Positions 15,721 through 25,753 of a DNA stretch of 64,000 nucleotides are shown piece after piece. Position numbers and translations under genes: made by a program. Under the pieces are notes generated by a model. The model was not told where the DNA came from. It worked only from the letters and a program-made list of their open reading frames with translations, and searched no databases. How positions within the stretch are numbered: the first letter of the stretch is position 1; each line of letters begins with the position of its first letter. The DNA is from Anaerolineales bacterium (lineage in GTDB: Bacteria > Chloroflexota > Anaerolineae > Anaerolineales > Villigracilaceae): the NCBI GenBank assembly GCA_015075275.1, contig JABTUU010000002.1, positions 620,001 to 684,000 of the forward strand. Reading direction: 5' to 3'.

Positions 15721-15757
15721 AGCGGCTGTTTTCCTGAACGGAAAACAGCCGCTTTTT
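15721..15757 (+). terminator. Rho-independent terminator
   Basis: A perfect 14-bp stem (15721-15734 with 15740-15753), 5-nt loop, then a T run. It ends the membrane-protein transcript and insulates gmk. Confidence 0.9.
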
Positions 15758-15778
15758 ATATTCATCGCTTGCGTCTGG

Positions 15779-15784
15779 TACAAT
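15779..15784 (+). promoter_or_regulatory. -10 box for gmk, leaderless spacing
   Basis: TACAAT, 6 nt, then the ATG at 15791; preceded closely by the upstream terminator. Confidence 0.5.
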
Positions 15785-15790
15785 TTATTC

Positions 15791-16420
15791 ATGCTCGCTC
15801 CTACCGCGTCGGAATTCGACGTATACCATCCGCAGCCGCTTCTCATCGTGATTTCAGGACCCTCCGGAGCGGGAAAAGACACGGTTATGCAGCGTATGCA
15901 GGAGCGCGAACTGCCTTTTCATTTCGTCGTCACAGCCACCACCCGCCCCATGCGCGCCGGCGAAACACACGGCAAAGACTACTTCTTCGTCTCGAAAGAA
16001 GAGTTTGCGCGCATGATCAGCGAAGACGAATTGTTCGAACACGCCATCGTATACGGCGATTATAAGGGCATCCCTAAACAACAGGTGCGCGAAGCGCTCG
16101 TCAGCGGCAAAGACGTGGTCATGCGTCTCGACGTACAGGGCGCGGAGACCGTCCGCAAAATGGCGCCCGATGCGCTGTTGATCTTTATCACCACGCAAAG
16201 CGAAGAGGAATTAGTGCATCGTCTCAAAACGCGAAAAACTGAAACCGTCGATTCTCTCGCCTTGCGCATCGCCACCGCTCGCAAAGAACTCAAGCGCGTG
16301 GAAGCATTCGATTACGTGATCGTCAACCGCGATTTCCAACTCGATATTACCGTAGACGCTATCCGCGCGATCATTGTCGCGGAACACCACCGCGTGCAAC
16401 CCCGCAAAGTAACGTTATGA
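15791..16420 (+). CDS. gmk: Guanylate kinase
   Basis: 209 residues. The P-loop is VISGPSGAGKDT (near residue 20), followed by the GMP-binding TATTRPMRAGETHGKDYFF and the lid RLKTRKTETVDSLALRI. It converts GMP to GDP. The start is set by the -10 box 6 nt upstream. The stop overlaps the rhomboid gene start by 4 nt, so the two are co-translated. Confidence 0.95.
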   Translation: MLAPTASEFDVYHPQPLLIVISGPSGAGKDTVMQRMQERELPFHFVVTATTRPMRAGETHGKDYFFVSKEEFARMISEDELFEHAIVYGDYKGIPKQQVREALVSGKDVVMRLDVQGAETVRKMAPDALLIFITTQSEEELVHRLKTRKTETVDSLALRIATARKELKRVEAFDYVIVNRDFQLDITVDAIRAIIVAEHHRVQPRKVTL

Positions 16421-17166
16421 ATCAAGAAGCGCCTCTCTCGCCGCACGAATCCGCTCCACAGATGGTTAGCGTCGCATTGCCCCGTTCCGCGCCGTACGCA
16501 ACGTATTCCATCCTAGGCGTCACCGTATTTGTTTATCTATTGCAGTTGGCGAGCGGGGCGCTTTTGCAGTTTGACTTACCGGCGGGTCTACTGGCGAAAT
16601 CCAACGACTTGATCCGCGCAGGGCAGATATGGCGCTTGCTTACGCCCGCGCTAGTGCATGGAGGCATCGCGCACATCGGCTTCAACATGTACGCGCTATT
16701 AATATTCGGCGTCAACCTGGAGCGGGCGTACGGACATTGGCGTTTTCTTCTGCTCTACATTCTCAGCGCGTTTACAGGGAACGTAATGTCGTTCCTGTTC
16801 ACTAGCGGCATATCGGTCGGCGCGTCTACTGCGATCTTCGGGCTGATCGGCGCGGAATTAATCTTTCTTCTTCAAAACCGAAAACTGTTCGCACATCAAT
16901 TTCGCAGCGCGATCGGGAACGTAATCTTTATTATCTTCGTCAATCTGTTTCTAGGGTTGGCTCCCAGCATTGACAATTGGGGGCATATCGGCGGGCTGGT
17001 GGGCGGATTCATGTTCGCTTCGTTCGCGGGTCCGCACTGGGAGGTGGAAGGAATCCCGCCGTCGCTGCGCCTTACCGACCGGCGTGAAGCGCGCGAAGTG
17101 TTTACGGGCGCGGCAGTGACCGGGGTCGTCTTCGCCGCGCTGGCAATGTGGGGGATGCTCAGATAG
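16417..17166 (+). CDS. Rhomboid-family intramembrane serine protease
   Basis: 249 residues with about six or seven membrane segments. The catalytic serine lies in ISVGASTAIFGLIGAE (GxS motif) and the histidine in WGHIGGLVGGFMFA; an HIGFNMYALLIFG segment gives the family His/Asn motif in the second helix. It cleaves within membrane-spanning helices; the substrate is unknown. The N-terminal 28 residues are soluble and Pro/Ser-rich. ATGA overlap with gmk. Confidence 0.93.
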   Translation: MNQEAPLSPHESAPQMVSVALPRSAPYATYSILGVTVFVYLLQLASGALLQFDLPAGLLAKSNDLIRAGQIWRLLTPALVHGGIAHIGFNMYALLIFGVNLERAYGHWRFLLLYILSAFTGNVMSFLFTSGISVGASTAIFGLIGAELIFLLQNRKLFAHQFRSAIGNVIFIIFVNLFLGLAPSIDNWGHIGGLVGGFMFASFAGPHWEVEGIPPSLRLTDRREAREVFTGAAVTGVVFAALAMWGMLR

Positions 17167-17201
17167 CGCGCTACTTCTAACGCCGACAAGATTTATTCTT
17201 T

Positions 17202-20200
17202 TTACGGCTTAATTTCAAATATCGCGCCCGCCGACGTCCCTTGCACTTCGGGGAAGAAGGCTTGCCACGCATGCGCGGGCAAAACGCGGTATTCGCCCGC
17301 TTGCAGCGGGAGCAGCGTATACGTCAATACATACGTTCCTGCGGGGAGATAATTCGCGGTGAACAGGATGCTTTCGTCGCGAATTTGCGGCGAATTGAAC
17401 AACCACCAACCCCAACCCGCGGCAAACGGAGCCGCATCGTCGAATTGAATTTGAATATCGGTCGCACCGAGCGTTTGCCGGCTGGTTTTGAGGTCTTTGT
17501 TAAGGATTTCGGCGCCGGCGGGAATAAAGTCTTTCACCATGACGTTATACGCGTCGTGAGACAGGGTTAGCGTCAGTTGCGCGGTAAAAGGCTGATTAGC
17601 GTCCGCCCGAACGGAGGAAAGCGGCGAACAAGTCTGCACTTGGTTCGGAGCGCAATAAACGCGCTCAATCTGCATCCCTTGATTCAACGGTTGAACGGCT
17701 TCCACCGGCCGGTCAAGGCGCAACGTCGCATTGTAATAGAGCCTGCCGAGTCCGTCTTCGCGGTGAACAGTAAGTTGGTTGGGCGAATTGGGCAAAAGGA
17801 ATTCCAGCGGAACGGTAGCGGTGAGCGGTGCGACTTGAATCCCGGCGATCGTCCCGCTCGTGAGCGGACTGCCGTTAAGTTTCGCGTCATAGGCAAAGTC
17901 GGCGCGCACCTCGCCCATGCCAACCATCGCCGCGTTGAGCGCGAAGATCGCCCAAGCGTTATCATGCCCGGCGTTCCATAATTTATTCGCGTTGCGATGC
18001 GCGACGAGGTATCGCGCTGCGTCAGGCGTTATCGCGCTGGTCGCATCCAGTTGCGAAAACGCGTATACCACGGCTGAGGTCGTATAGATCGCCGAATTGC
18101 GCGCGAAGAAATCCATCTCATCCGTTTCCCAATGCGCGCTAGACGAGCTTCGAATTGCGGAGGAAACCAGATTCGACAATAGATCGCTGGCGCGGGCATC
18201 GGAAGGATTTAATTTGTTTATCGCCAGCGCAAGCCATGCCGCGCCAGCGGGACTCATGCGGTCGCGCGCTTGATACAGTTGATCGAGTTTCGCTTCATTG
18301 AAGGCATTGGCGCGCGTCAACACAAATTGGATAAACGCAAAATCGTCAAGCGTTTTCGCATCGGCAGAAGATAGGTTAGTCGGGTTCAAGTCGCGCAGGT
18401 ACGCGCCGGCGCGCTGTAACGCGTCTTCGTTCATCGTCGCGCCTGCTTCGCGCGCGCGCAACAGACCAAAGAATATATACGCCGACGCATACGGTTCGCT
18501 TTTTTCGGAGGAGCCCCACCAGTTCCAGCCGCCATCCGCATTTTGTAAGTAGAAGAGCCGGCTGACGCTTGAATCGAGGCTCTCGCTTACGCGCTTCACC
18601 AATTTTGGCTCGTTTAAACCGGCGCCGTCTAACGAGCGATAAACTTCAACATTGGGCAAAATGAACGAAACGATGTCTTCTGCGCTGGATTGATACGGCA
18701 GGGGCATTGCATCTAACGCAGACGTAAGGCTGCCTGCCAGCGATGGGCTTAACTCCACTTGCAAACCGCCGCCTATGGGCGCAAACGTGCGCGGAAGCGA
18801 GATCGTCTCCTGTCGTGTGGCGGCGCCGCGCAACGACCCGCCGGTGACAAACGTCTGCGGCGAGACGTATTGCAGAATCGGGAGTGTTCCCCAGACGGGG
18901 CGCGCCGAATCTTCCAGCGCAGAATCGTCCGCTTTCGCCGTGAAGATCAGGTCGGCTGACTCCGCCAGCAGCGCGGCTCCCGGCCATTCAACGCGCACAC
19001 GTCCGTTCGCTGGAACGTTCACTTGTTGCGCAGCTTGACTCGGGTCGTCCAGCGCAAATCCTTCGCTCTGCAAACTAACATTCACGCGCAACACTTCGGA
19101 CGTGTTGTTGTTAACAATCGCCGCCATCAAGACGCGATCGCCGCCAACGAGGAAGCGTGGAGTCACAGGTCGAATAAGAAGAGGTTTGGTCGAAATCAGT
19201 TGAGCATCAGCCTGACCGACTTTGGCATCCATCGTTAATCCGCGCGCGTCAATATTCCAGGTCGTCAGCGAATCGGGCAAGGCGAACGTCGCCTGTCCGC
19301 GCCCTTCCGAATTCGTAACAAGCGTCGGATTCCAATAAGCGGTATCGGGGAATTCTTCGCGAACAACAGGTCCGTCGGCTCCGTCTCCGCCTCCGCCGCC
19401 AATTCCACCGGGAGGCGCCCCCGCCTTGCTTAACGCTGAGAGCGAAACGCTCGTTTCGACGCCTAACGGTTGATTGCCGTAATATTCGCTGAAAATATCC
19501 GCCGAGTTCGAATCGGCGAGCGCGAGCGTCGCCAGATCAACCACCGCCAGCGAGAACTCGCCTTGCACCGGCTGCCCTTGATCGTCCGTCGCCAGCACAT
19601 GGAGCGTCACCTCGTCGCGCGGACCCGCTTGCGACGGATCGGTTTCCACTTGCAAGTTCAGTTTAAACGCATCCGCCGCGACGGGAATATTGACGATGCC
19701 ATGTCTGAAATCATCGCGTCCCAACACAGTGACGGTCGCATACACATTCGGCGCGTCGTCTGCGGAGACAGTAAACGTATACTCCCTGCCGCTTCCATTC
19801 AATGCGATCACTTCCGAATCGAAGATAACGCCGCGTTCCACGGTAACTAAGGCGAGCGCATCTTCCGCAAACGGATTCGGAATAAACACGCTCGCAGTCT
19901 CGCCGGGCTGATACATCTCGCGCCCGGCGGTAAGTTGGAGCCGATGGTCGTCTAACTGCACCCATGCCGCTTCGCCCGCCCCGCCGACCCAGACTAAAAT
20001 TTGCGAACGCGCGCCTTCGCCAAACACATCCAGGACGAACGTACCGGCATTCGGCGGCGTGAACGAAAGCCGCGCGCGCCCTTCAGGACCTGTCACCAGT
20101 TCGCTGCCGCTTACCGGCGTGTAGACCGGCGTATAGGTCGTCTGGCCAAACCTCTGAGTTTCTTTTTTCCAATGAACCTGTTGGAATTTTGCAGTGAGCG

Positions 20201-22982
20201 CGCGATTACTCACCGGATTGCGCTCCCAGTCGGTCGTCAATATTTCGAAACCAAACGCATCGTTCGCTTTGCCCACCTGCGAATCCGCTTTCAAACCGAT
20301 ATAGAAATCGGCGGGATGGACGAGCAGTTGCGTCCGCGCGCTGACCGGCAGCCCCGACTCATCTTGAACGGTGACTTCTAGAAAGAGCGTTTGCGCTTCT
20401 TCCGACGCTGGAACAGCCGGCAGAGGAATGGACAGTTTTCCTTGCGCGTCAGTCTTGCCGCCTTCTTTGCTTTCCAAATGGGTCGACGGCGCGGATGAGG
20501 CATACCAGTTTGTATCTATCAATCCGGTTCGGTAACCGGGGATGGAAAAATGCGCCGGCTCGACGTACATCTGCCAGGCAACATCAACGTCTCCGGCAGG
20601 CGCGCCAAAGAAGTAATGCGCGTCCGCGACGGCGGACGTTAGATCGCCGTTTTGAATCGCTGCGCGCGGAAAATTCACGCTTAAATCAATTTCCGGCTTG
20701 CGATATTCCGCCACCTGAAAATAAAGATACGCATCATGGGTCAAGTTCTGGATCGAGTAATAGCCGGGCGCAGCGTCTTCCGCCAGTTTAATCTCCCCGT
20801 TAAACGCGCCGTACGGCGAGAGATGCGCGTTGATCGCGGCAATTTGCGCGCCAGTTTCATCGTGCGCGGTAAGCGGAATTTCGTTGAGCGCCGGAAGCTG
20901 ATAACGCCCGTTGAAGCCTTGCCGCGCCACGCCGCGAAAGTACACAGTTTGTCCCGGGCGGTAGATCGGTCTATCGGAATACAGATAGACTTTAAGGCGC
21001 GGCGCTTCCACATTTTGCATATATCCGAAATTCCACGCGTCAAAGCCGGCGTTCCAGTCGCTCGCCGCCAACCCGAAATTCTCTTCGCCGGGCGCGCCGA
21101 CGACCGCATACGCCAACTCTTGATTGGGCTCGATCGCACCCTGCCACAAGCCGTTTGAATCGGTAACGCCCGAACCGAGCGCACCGCCCGCGTTATCATA
21201 GATCGTCACCGCCGCATTTTTTACGGGAGTGTGAGAGTCGATGTCCAGCGCCCAGACCAACGCCTCTTGAGCGCTGCGCTTAAACGTGAGATTGACCCGG
21301 CTGACGACGATAAAATTCGGCGCATTAAGCGACGTTTTGTCCGGCGCGACGACGTTCACATAATACGCGCCCGTCGCTAACGAAGCGTTCTCGCCAGCCA
21401 GTCGAAGCTCCAACGGCGTTTGCCGACTGCGCGGCAGGTCGAACGTCTGCTCATACACGTTCGCCTCTTTCGGTTGATAGGTTTTCAACGTCTCGTATGA
21501 ATTTCGGAGCGCGAAGTAATCCTGCAACGCCAGCGGTTCAACAGTCGTTTCTACCGACGGCACATTGACCGCGCTCGCCTGCAAGGTCGGCGCGTCGGGC
21601 TTGACGAATATCGTCGTATAAAAAGGATAAACGGTTAACATCGGAGGAAGCGGCGGCGTAGTGAAATTTAAAGCGAACGGTTCGTCCAACGGCTGCCCCC
21701 AACGATCTTGAATGGCGCTCGAAAGTTCGACTTTATAATTCGTTTCAGGCAGGAACGTCCCATAAACCGACAGGTACGGGTCCGCGCCGTATGTATATTC
21801 GTACACGCCCGCTTGCAGATCGCTCACCGCCGGCGTAACCGTAACCTTATCGGCGTAATCGCCTTCGGGAAGCGGCGCGCTAAATCGAAATTCGATGTAA
21901 TTTTGATAAGGCGTCGCCTCGTCCACTTTGAAATTGGGATAGACGTTCAGCGTCGCGCGATAGTCTTCTCCCAGCGTTTTGCCGCCGCTTGAAGGCGCGT
22001 CCGCATTCATAGTTAGGGCGTAACTCGCATTGCGCGTCAGCGCCTTATCGGGCGTGAAGGTCAGCTCCGCGCCATCGTCATTCCACGCAAACGTTCCACT
22101 CACGGGTCCGTTCGCGCCACTGAGCAGAAAATTCGCCTGCGCGCTTTCCGCGTTCATCGGTTGATTGAAGGTTAATGCGATCTTTACGTCGGGGGCGATG
22201 AGTTGATCGGCAGGCGGGTCCAACGCGACAACGCGCGGGTGTGCGACGGCAAATTTCCACGTCGCTTGTCCGCTCTCATCTAGAGAGACGCCCGTCGTCG
22301 TTTTCAACTGCGGGTTCACGCTGACCGTGTATTCCGTTCCGCCGGATAAAGCCGGTTGCGGATAGAAGATGTATGTGCTCGTATTGATCCACTCGCCGCG
22401 CCCGGAAACGGACGGTTGAAGGTTGAATGCCGCCGGCTGACCGAACAAGTCTCCTAGCGGGACAACCGGTTGATTAAACGAAGCGACGATCGCCGCGTTT
22501 ACGTTCGCATCGGTTGCGCCGGCTGCAGGCAGCGTGTTCGTGATGCGCAGAAAATCGGCGACCGTGAACGACAGTTCGATCGGTTCGTCTATTCCGAGCC
22601 CCGTCGCGGAACGGATGGATTCGCCGATGGTTATCTTTAATTCCGAGTTGGGCGGATACGATTGGGTCGGCGTATACAACAGCGTCGCCTCATCTCGCCA
22701 CACATAGGCTCCCTCGGGAAGTCCGCTAAAGGCGGCTTCCACGCTGGCTTGATTCATGGCTTGATTGAAATAGAACGCGATGGGAGAGAAATGTCCGATG
22801 ACGCTCGCAAGCGGGGGGTCGGTTTCAACGATGGCTGGCGGCGCAGTTTGTCCCGGCTGCGTTGGCATTGGCGGAAGCGGAGTCGCCGTGACGCCGCCCG
22901 GCAAAGAGGAACAGGAAGCGAGGATCAGGCTGACGAGCAGGAGACAATTCAACAGGAGCGCGAAGCGGTTTTTTTTCTGCAT
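17202..22982 (-). CDS. Giant alpha-2-macroglobulin-like lipoprotein lacking the thioester
   Basis: 1926 residues. A lipoprotein signal peptide ends with LILASCSS (Cys near residue 24), so the protein is anchored outside the cell membrane. Three Ig-like (Big_5) repeats, each with an FNQ(A/P)(M/V) strand motif, occupy about residues 50-350; macroglobulin domains follow, with RPIYRPGQTVYFRGVARQGF near residue 670, a Gly-rich loop (GGIGGGGGDGADG), the A2M family motif SLTTWNIDARGLT, and an alpha/alpha-toroid TED-like region. Where bacterial A2Ms have the CxEQ thioester this one reads PLPYQSSAEDIV, so covalent trapping is not possible. Probably protease inhibition or surface structure. Monocistronic, with a TATAAT-like box about 30 nt upstream. 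Confidence 0.88.
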   Translation of the reverse strand: MQKKNRFALLLNCLLLVSLILASCSSLPGGVTATPLPPMPTQPGQTAPPAIVETDPPLASVIGHFSPIAFYFNQAMNQASVEAAFSGLPEGAYVWRDEATLLYTPTQSYPPNSELKITIGESIRSATGLGIDEPIELSFTVADFLRITNTLPAAGATDANVNAAIVASFNQPVVPLGDLFGQPAAFNLQPSVSGRGEWINTSTYIFYPQPALSGGTEYTVSVNPQLKTTTGVSLDESGQATWKFAVAHPRVVALDPPADQLIAPDVKIALTFNQPMNAESAQANFLLSGANGPVSGTFAWNDDGAELTFTPDKALTRNASYALTMNADAPSSGGKTLGEDYRATLNVYPNFKVDEATPYQNYIEFRFSAPLPEGDYADKVTVTPAVSDLQAGVYEYTYGADPYLSVYGTFLPETNYKVELSSAIQDRWGQPLDEPFALNFTTPPLPPMLTVYPFYTTIFVKPDAPTLQASAVNVPSVETTVEPLALQDYFALRNSYETLKTYQPKEANVYEQTFDLPRSRQTPLELRLAGENASLATGAYYVNVVAPDKTSLNAPNFIVVSRVNLTFKRSAQEALVWALDIDSHTPVKNAAVTIYDNAGGALGSGVTDSNGLWQGAIEPNQELAYAVVGAPGEENFGLAASDWNAGFDAWNFGYMQNVEAPRLKVYLYSDRPIYRPGQTVYFRGVARQGFNGRYQLPALNEIPLTAHDETGAQIAAINAHLSPYGAFNGEIKLAEDAAPGYYSIQNLTHDAYLYFQVAEYRKPEIDLSVNFPRAAIQNGDLTSAVADAHYFFGAPAGDVDVAWQMYVEPAHFSIPGYRTGLIDTNWYASSAPSTHLESKEGGKTDAQGKLSIPLPAVPASEEAQTLFLEVTVQDESGLPVSARTQLLVHPADFYIGLKADSQVGKANDAFGFEILTTDWERNPVSNRALTAKFQQVHWKKETQRFGQTTYTPVYTPVSGSELVTGPEGRARLSFTPPNAGTFVLDVFGEGARSQILVWVGGAGEAAWVQLDDHRLQLTAGREMYQPGETASVFIPNPFAEDALALVTVERGVIFDSEVIALNGSGREYTFTVSADDAPNVYATVTVLGRDDFRHGIVNIPVAADAFKLNLQVETDPSQAGPRDEVTLHVLATDDQGQPVQGEFSLAVVDLATLALADSNSADIFSEYYGNQPLGVETSVSLSALSKAGAPPGGIGGGGGDGADGPVVREEFPDTAYWNPTLVTNSEGRGQATFALPDSLTTWNIDARGLTMDAKVGQADAQLISTKPLLIRPVTPRFLVGGDRVLMAAIVNNNTSEVLRVNVSLQSEGFALDDPSQAAQQVNVPANGRVRVEWPGAALLAESADLIFTAKADDSALEDSARPVWGTLPILQYVSPQTFVTGGSLRGAATRQETISLPRTFAPIGGGLQVELSPSLAGSLTSALDAMPLPYQSSAEDIVSFILPNVEVYRSLDGAGLNEPKLVKRVSESLDSSVSRLFYLQNADGGWNWWGSSEKSEPYASAYIFFGLLRAREAGATMNEDALQRAGAYLRDLNPTNLSSADAKTLDDFAFIQFVLTRANAFNEAKLDQLYQARDRMSPAGAAWLALAINKLNPSDARASDLLSNLVSSAIRSSSSAHWETDEMDFFARNSAIYTTSAVVYAFSQLDATSAITPDAARYLVAHRNANKLWNAGHDNAWAIFALNAAMVGMGEVRADFAYDAKLNGSPLTSGTIAGIQVAPLTATVPLEFLLPNSPNQLTVHREDGLGRLYYNATLRLDRPVEAVQPLNQGMQIERVYCAPNQVQTCSPLSSVRADANQPFTAQLTLTLSHDAYNVMVKDFIPAGAEILNKDLKTSRQTLGATDIQIQFDDAAPFAAGWGWWLFNSPQIRDESILFTANYLPAGTYVLTYTLLPLQAGEYRVLPAHAWQAFFPEVQGTSAGAIFEIKP

Positions 22983-23053
22983 AAGTCCTCAAGCGGAGGG
23001 TCGGTCTAAATCCATTATACCTATTCGCTCCCCGCACAGGTATAGTATGAATC

Positions 23054-23085
23054 AAAAAAGACGCGGCGTTTGCCGCGTCTTTTTT
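23054..23085 (-). terminator. Rho-independent terminator (usable in both directions)
   Basis: A 14-bp stem, GACGCGGC/GCCGCGTC flanked by A and T runs, with a 4-nt loop, just after the DsbA-like gene. The same core reappears in the rpoC terminator. Confidence 0.9.
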
Positions 23086-23096
23086 ATCGTCGAGGT

Positions 23097-23861
23097 TTAT
23101 TTCAAGCCTAGTTCGTTGAGAATGGCTTCAAGCGTCACTTGGAATTCGCTGAACGGTTGCGCTCCGTCGAGAGTTTTCGTTTTAGTCTCGCCGTCCACCG
23201 TGTAGGTGATCACAAAATACGGCGTGCCTTGCATTCCATTCTTCGTGCCTTCCGTCGCGTCGTCTTGCGTGCGGGTCTTGTATTTGCCGCTGTCGAGACA
23301 GGCGTTGAAAGCATTGAGGTCCAGCCCCTCGACTGTTCCCGCAATCGCCTTCAAGCGCTGCACGGAAAACGAGCCTCGATTCTCCACGTCGCGGTTATTA
23401 GCGAAGAGCGCGTCGTGCATTTGCCAGAATTTATTCTGGTCGCCCGCGCAGTATGCCGCCATGGCGGCGTCTTGCGATTCGGTCCCGCCGCCTTGACTAA
23501 TGAAGTTTCCCGCCGAACGATAGGTGGCGCGGACTAAATTGGTGTTGACGTAATACTGTTCGAGCAGAGGCTCAGTTTGGGTGTAATGCCGCTTACAGTA
23601 GGGACATTGAAAGTCGGAAAATTCCGTCAGCTGGATCGGAGCGTTCGGGTCGCCCATCGAATTATCGTCCGCCAGATAACGTTCGTGCGTCTCCACAGTT
23701 GTCACTTCTGCGACCGGGCGCAGGGTGGGCGCTAGAACCGCGTAAAGCACAAAAGCTGCGCCCAATACAATCAGAAGGATCGTGATCAGCCGCTTTTGAT
23801 TCTCTTTCTTTTGCGCCTGTTCGCGGCGCGCCTGACGTTTGCTTTTCTTGTCACCAGCCAT
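23097..23861 (-). CDS. Membrane-anchored DsbA-like thioredoxin (Thioredoxin_4)
   Basis: 254 residues: a Lys/Arg-rich cytoplasmic start (MAGDKKSKRQARREQAQKKE), a single membrane anchor (ITILLIVLGAAFVLYAVLA), then an extracytoplasmic thioredoxin fold with the active site FSDFQCPYCKRHY and the cis-Pro segment GTPYFVI. It should form or isomerise disulfides in exported proteins. A good Shine-Dalgarno (AAGGAG) precedes the ATG. It is co-oriented with the A2M-like lipoprotein but separated by a terminator. Confidence 0.9.
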   Translation of the reverse strand: MAGDKKSKRQARREQAQKKENQKRLITILLIVLGAAFVLYAVLAPTLRPVAEVTTVETHERYLADDNSMGDPNAPIQLTEFSDFQCPYCKRHYTQTEPLLEQYYVNTNLVRATYRSAGNFISQGGGTESQDAAMAAYCAGDQNKFWQMHDALFANNRDVENRGSFSVQRLKAIAGTVEGLDLNAFNACLDSGKYKTRTQDDATEGTKNGMQGTPYFVITYTVDGETKTKTLDGAQPFSEFQVTLEAILNELGLK

Positions 23862-23959
23862 GAAAACTCCTTAAGGATATAATGCGTCGCAGATTTTCCC
23901 ATGCACGCAAGGTTTTGTCTAGGATAAGGTTAGGGAACGCTTAAGAAGGGACGCTGCGT

Positions 23960-24580
23960 TTATTCGCGCCCTTCGCCGACCTCGAAACGGCAATATTCGT
24001 CGCCTTTGGCGCAGCAATGCGTTTCGACGATCTCAAATTCTTTACCGGTCGCCCAGCGCACCGCCTCGCCGATCGAGCCGACGTACAAATGACAGGCTGG
24101 CATTTCGCTCTTTCGTCCCTGACAGATGGCGCAGGTCGATTCATAGTAGGCGACGCGCGCGCCGCTGTCGTCTACCCAGGCTTCCACTTGCGAGTTGCTT
24201 TTCTTGAGCGCGCCGGCCATGCTGTTCAAAATAAATTTGATCTTCTGCTTTTCCGGCAGCAATTTCAACGCCACGCCGGCGAGCCCCAGCAGGGCGGCTT
24301 GTTCGCGCACCGCGTATTGAAACGAGGCTTTGCCGATGCGCTTTAACATGCCGCGTCCGCCGCGCCCATAGAATTCTTCGATGGCTTGATTGAAGCGCGC
24401 GTATTGCGAAGCTTGAATCGAAGGCTCGATATTATCCGGCGGAAAGTTACCCACGAATTGTTCCAGCCCGCTGGCGCGCAAGACCACGTTCAAGCCGTTC
24501 TCGCCCATTACCTCTTGCGCGGAGGTTAACGCCTGCCGCACCAGCGCGTTGACGATCATCATGTTGTCTCGTTCAGCCAT
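23960..24580 (-). CDS. V4R (4-vinyl reductase-like) domain protein
   Basis: 206 residues. The C-terminal half has the V4R/BchJ/XylR-N signature: YESTCAICQGRKSEMPACHL, then GSIGEAVRWATGKEFEIVET and HCCAKGDEYCRFEV. The conserved cysteines probably bind zinc or a small-molecule ligand. Such stand-alone domains are thought to be sensors of hydrophobic ligands. Start: ATG at 24580 with AGGAGG upstream. Not evidently in an operon with the R-M genes that precede it on the same strand. Confidence 0.85.
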   Translation of the reverse strand: MAERDNMMIVNALVRQALTSAQEVMGENGLNVVLRASGLEQFVGNFPPDNIEPSIQASQYARFNQAIEEFYGRGGRGMLKRIGKASFQYAVREQAALLGLAGVALKLLPEKQKIKFILNSMAGALKKSNSQVEAWVDDSGARVAYYESTCAICQGRKSEMPACHLYVGSIGEAVRWATGKEFEIVETHCCAKGDEYCRFEVGEGRE

Positions 24581-24589
24581 GTGTGCCTC

Positions 24590-25753
24590 CTACCGGTTTC
24601 CTTTTGCGCGATTATGCGTCTTACATAACATTTGACAATTCTTGATATTCGTTGCGCCGCCTTTGCTCCATGCCGTTACATGGTCTGCGTCCATCTCGCC
24701 TATTTTCCAGATTTTATTCTTATTTGCGTCATGCCCGATAGCGCAAAGCGGACAATTTGATTTACTGCCGGCTTCGGCTTTTTTAGTTTGTGCCGTGTAA
24801 ACGCTTTTCTTTGTCGCTTCGTCAAAGACTCGGACATCTAATAATTTTGTGTCTACTGAGCCGCCAAGAACGTACTCAAAAATACCCTTGCGATTTTTTA
24901 TATATGGGTCGCCATAAAGTTTTTGCACTTCTTTTGAAACTTTAGCAGGGCTATAAGATTTTTTATGGTGTTCTTCGTACAGCCTGCCCCATTCCAATCC
25001 CTGCATTTCGCTTTCTACATCCATAAATACAGTTGAAACCCAATCAATCACACTGTTGAAATAGGCTTTTAACTCTGTAATATTTTTATCGTAACGATGG
25101 CGACTCATATAATCGCCAATATTGCCTTTGCTTACCCAATCAAGAGCGCATTCAAGATAAGCCTGCCGATTTACACTGCCTGAAATATAAGCGCTCCATT
25201 TTTGGATATTGGAATTTTGGCTATTACTAAACTCTGCTTTTCCAAGTGTCACAAAATGACCCGAATAAACGGCATTTAATAATTCTTGGTTATTGAGCGG
25301 TACGCCAGCAATATTGATTGTTTTGAACCACTCTTTTATTTCGCTTTCAGCGCCTTCACATTCATAAATAAGTAATTTCGTTTCTAATATTTTAGACTGC
25401 TTGTCAGATGCAATACCGCTAAAGTATTGTTCCATGCCGTTTTCATCTTTGATGGCAAATTTATTGGTTACAAATCGTCCAAAACTGGTGATACGCTGTT
25501 GTCCGTCCAAAACTTCCAGAACATCATCACTAACTTTGTTGAAATAAATCAGACCCAAAGGATAGCCTTTGAGGATTGATTCGATAACAGCCACATCTTT
25601 TTTACCGTCCGCATAGATATAGTTGCGCTGATATTCTGGCTGGATGGTTAATTTGCCAGATAAGCCAAACAAACCCTTGCCTTCAAGTTCGTTATAGACA
25701 AAGCCATCACAAACATCTTTGACTGTGACATCAGTTTTTAGGGTAGTTTTCAT
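24590..25753 (-). CDS. DUF262 (ParB-like) protein with C-terminal HNH nuclease domain
   Basis: 387 residues. The N-terminal half is DUF262: [17 protein letters not shown], then [18 protein letters not shown] with the DGQQR nucleotide/DNA motif. The last about 70 residues are an HNH module: [36 protein letters not shown], i.e. paired cysteines and D-H-N catalytic positions. This domain order resembles GmrSD-type and related type IV/II nucleases. It overlaps the upstream EcoRI-like methylase by 4 nt, so it most likely is the restriction partner. The gene is clearly more AT-rich than the chromosome around it. Confidence 0.88.
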   Translation of the reverse strand: MKTTLKTDVTVKDVCDGFVYNELEGKGLFGLSGKLTIQPEYQRNYIYADGKKDVAVIESILKGYPLGLIYFNKVSDDVLEVLDGQQRITSFGRFVTNKFAIKDENGMEQYFSGIASDKQSKILETKLLIYECEGAESEIKEWFKTINIAGVPLNNQELLNAVYSGHFVTLGKAEFSNSQNSNIQKWSAYISGSVNRQAYLECALDWVSKGNIGDYMSRHRYDKNITELKAYFNSVIDWVSTVFMDVESEMQGLEWGRLYEEHHKKSYSPAKVSKEVQKLYGDPYIKNRKGIFEYVLGGSVDTKLLDVRVFDEATKKSVYTAQTKKAEAGSKSNCPLCAIGHDANKNKIWKIGEMDADHVTAWSKGGATNIKNCQMLCKTHNRAKGNR

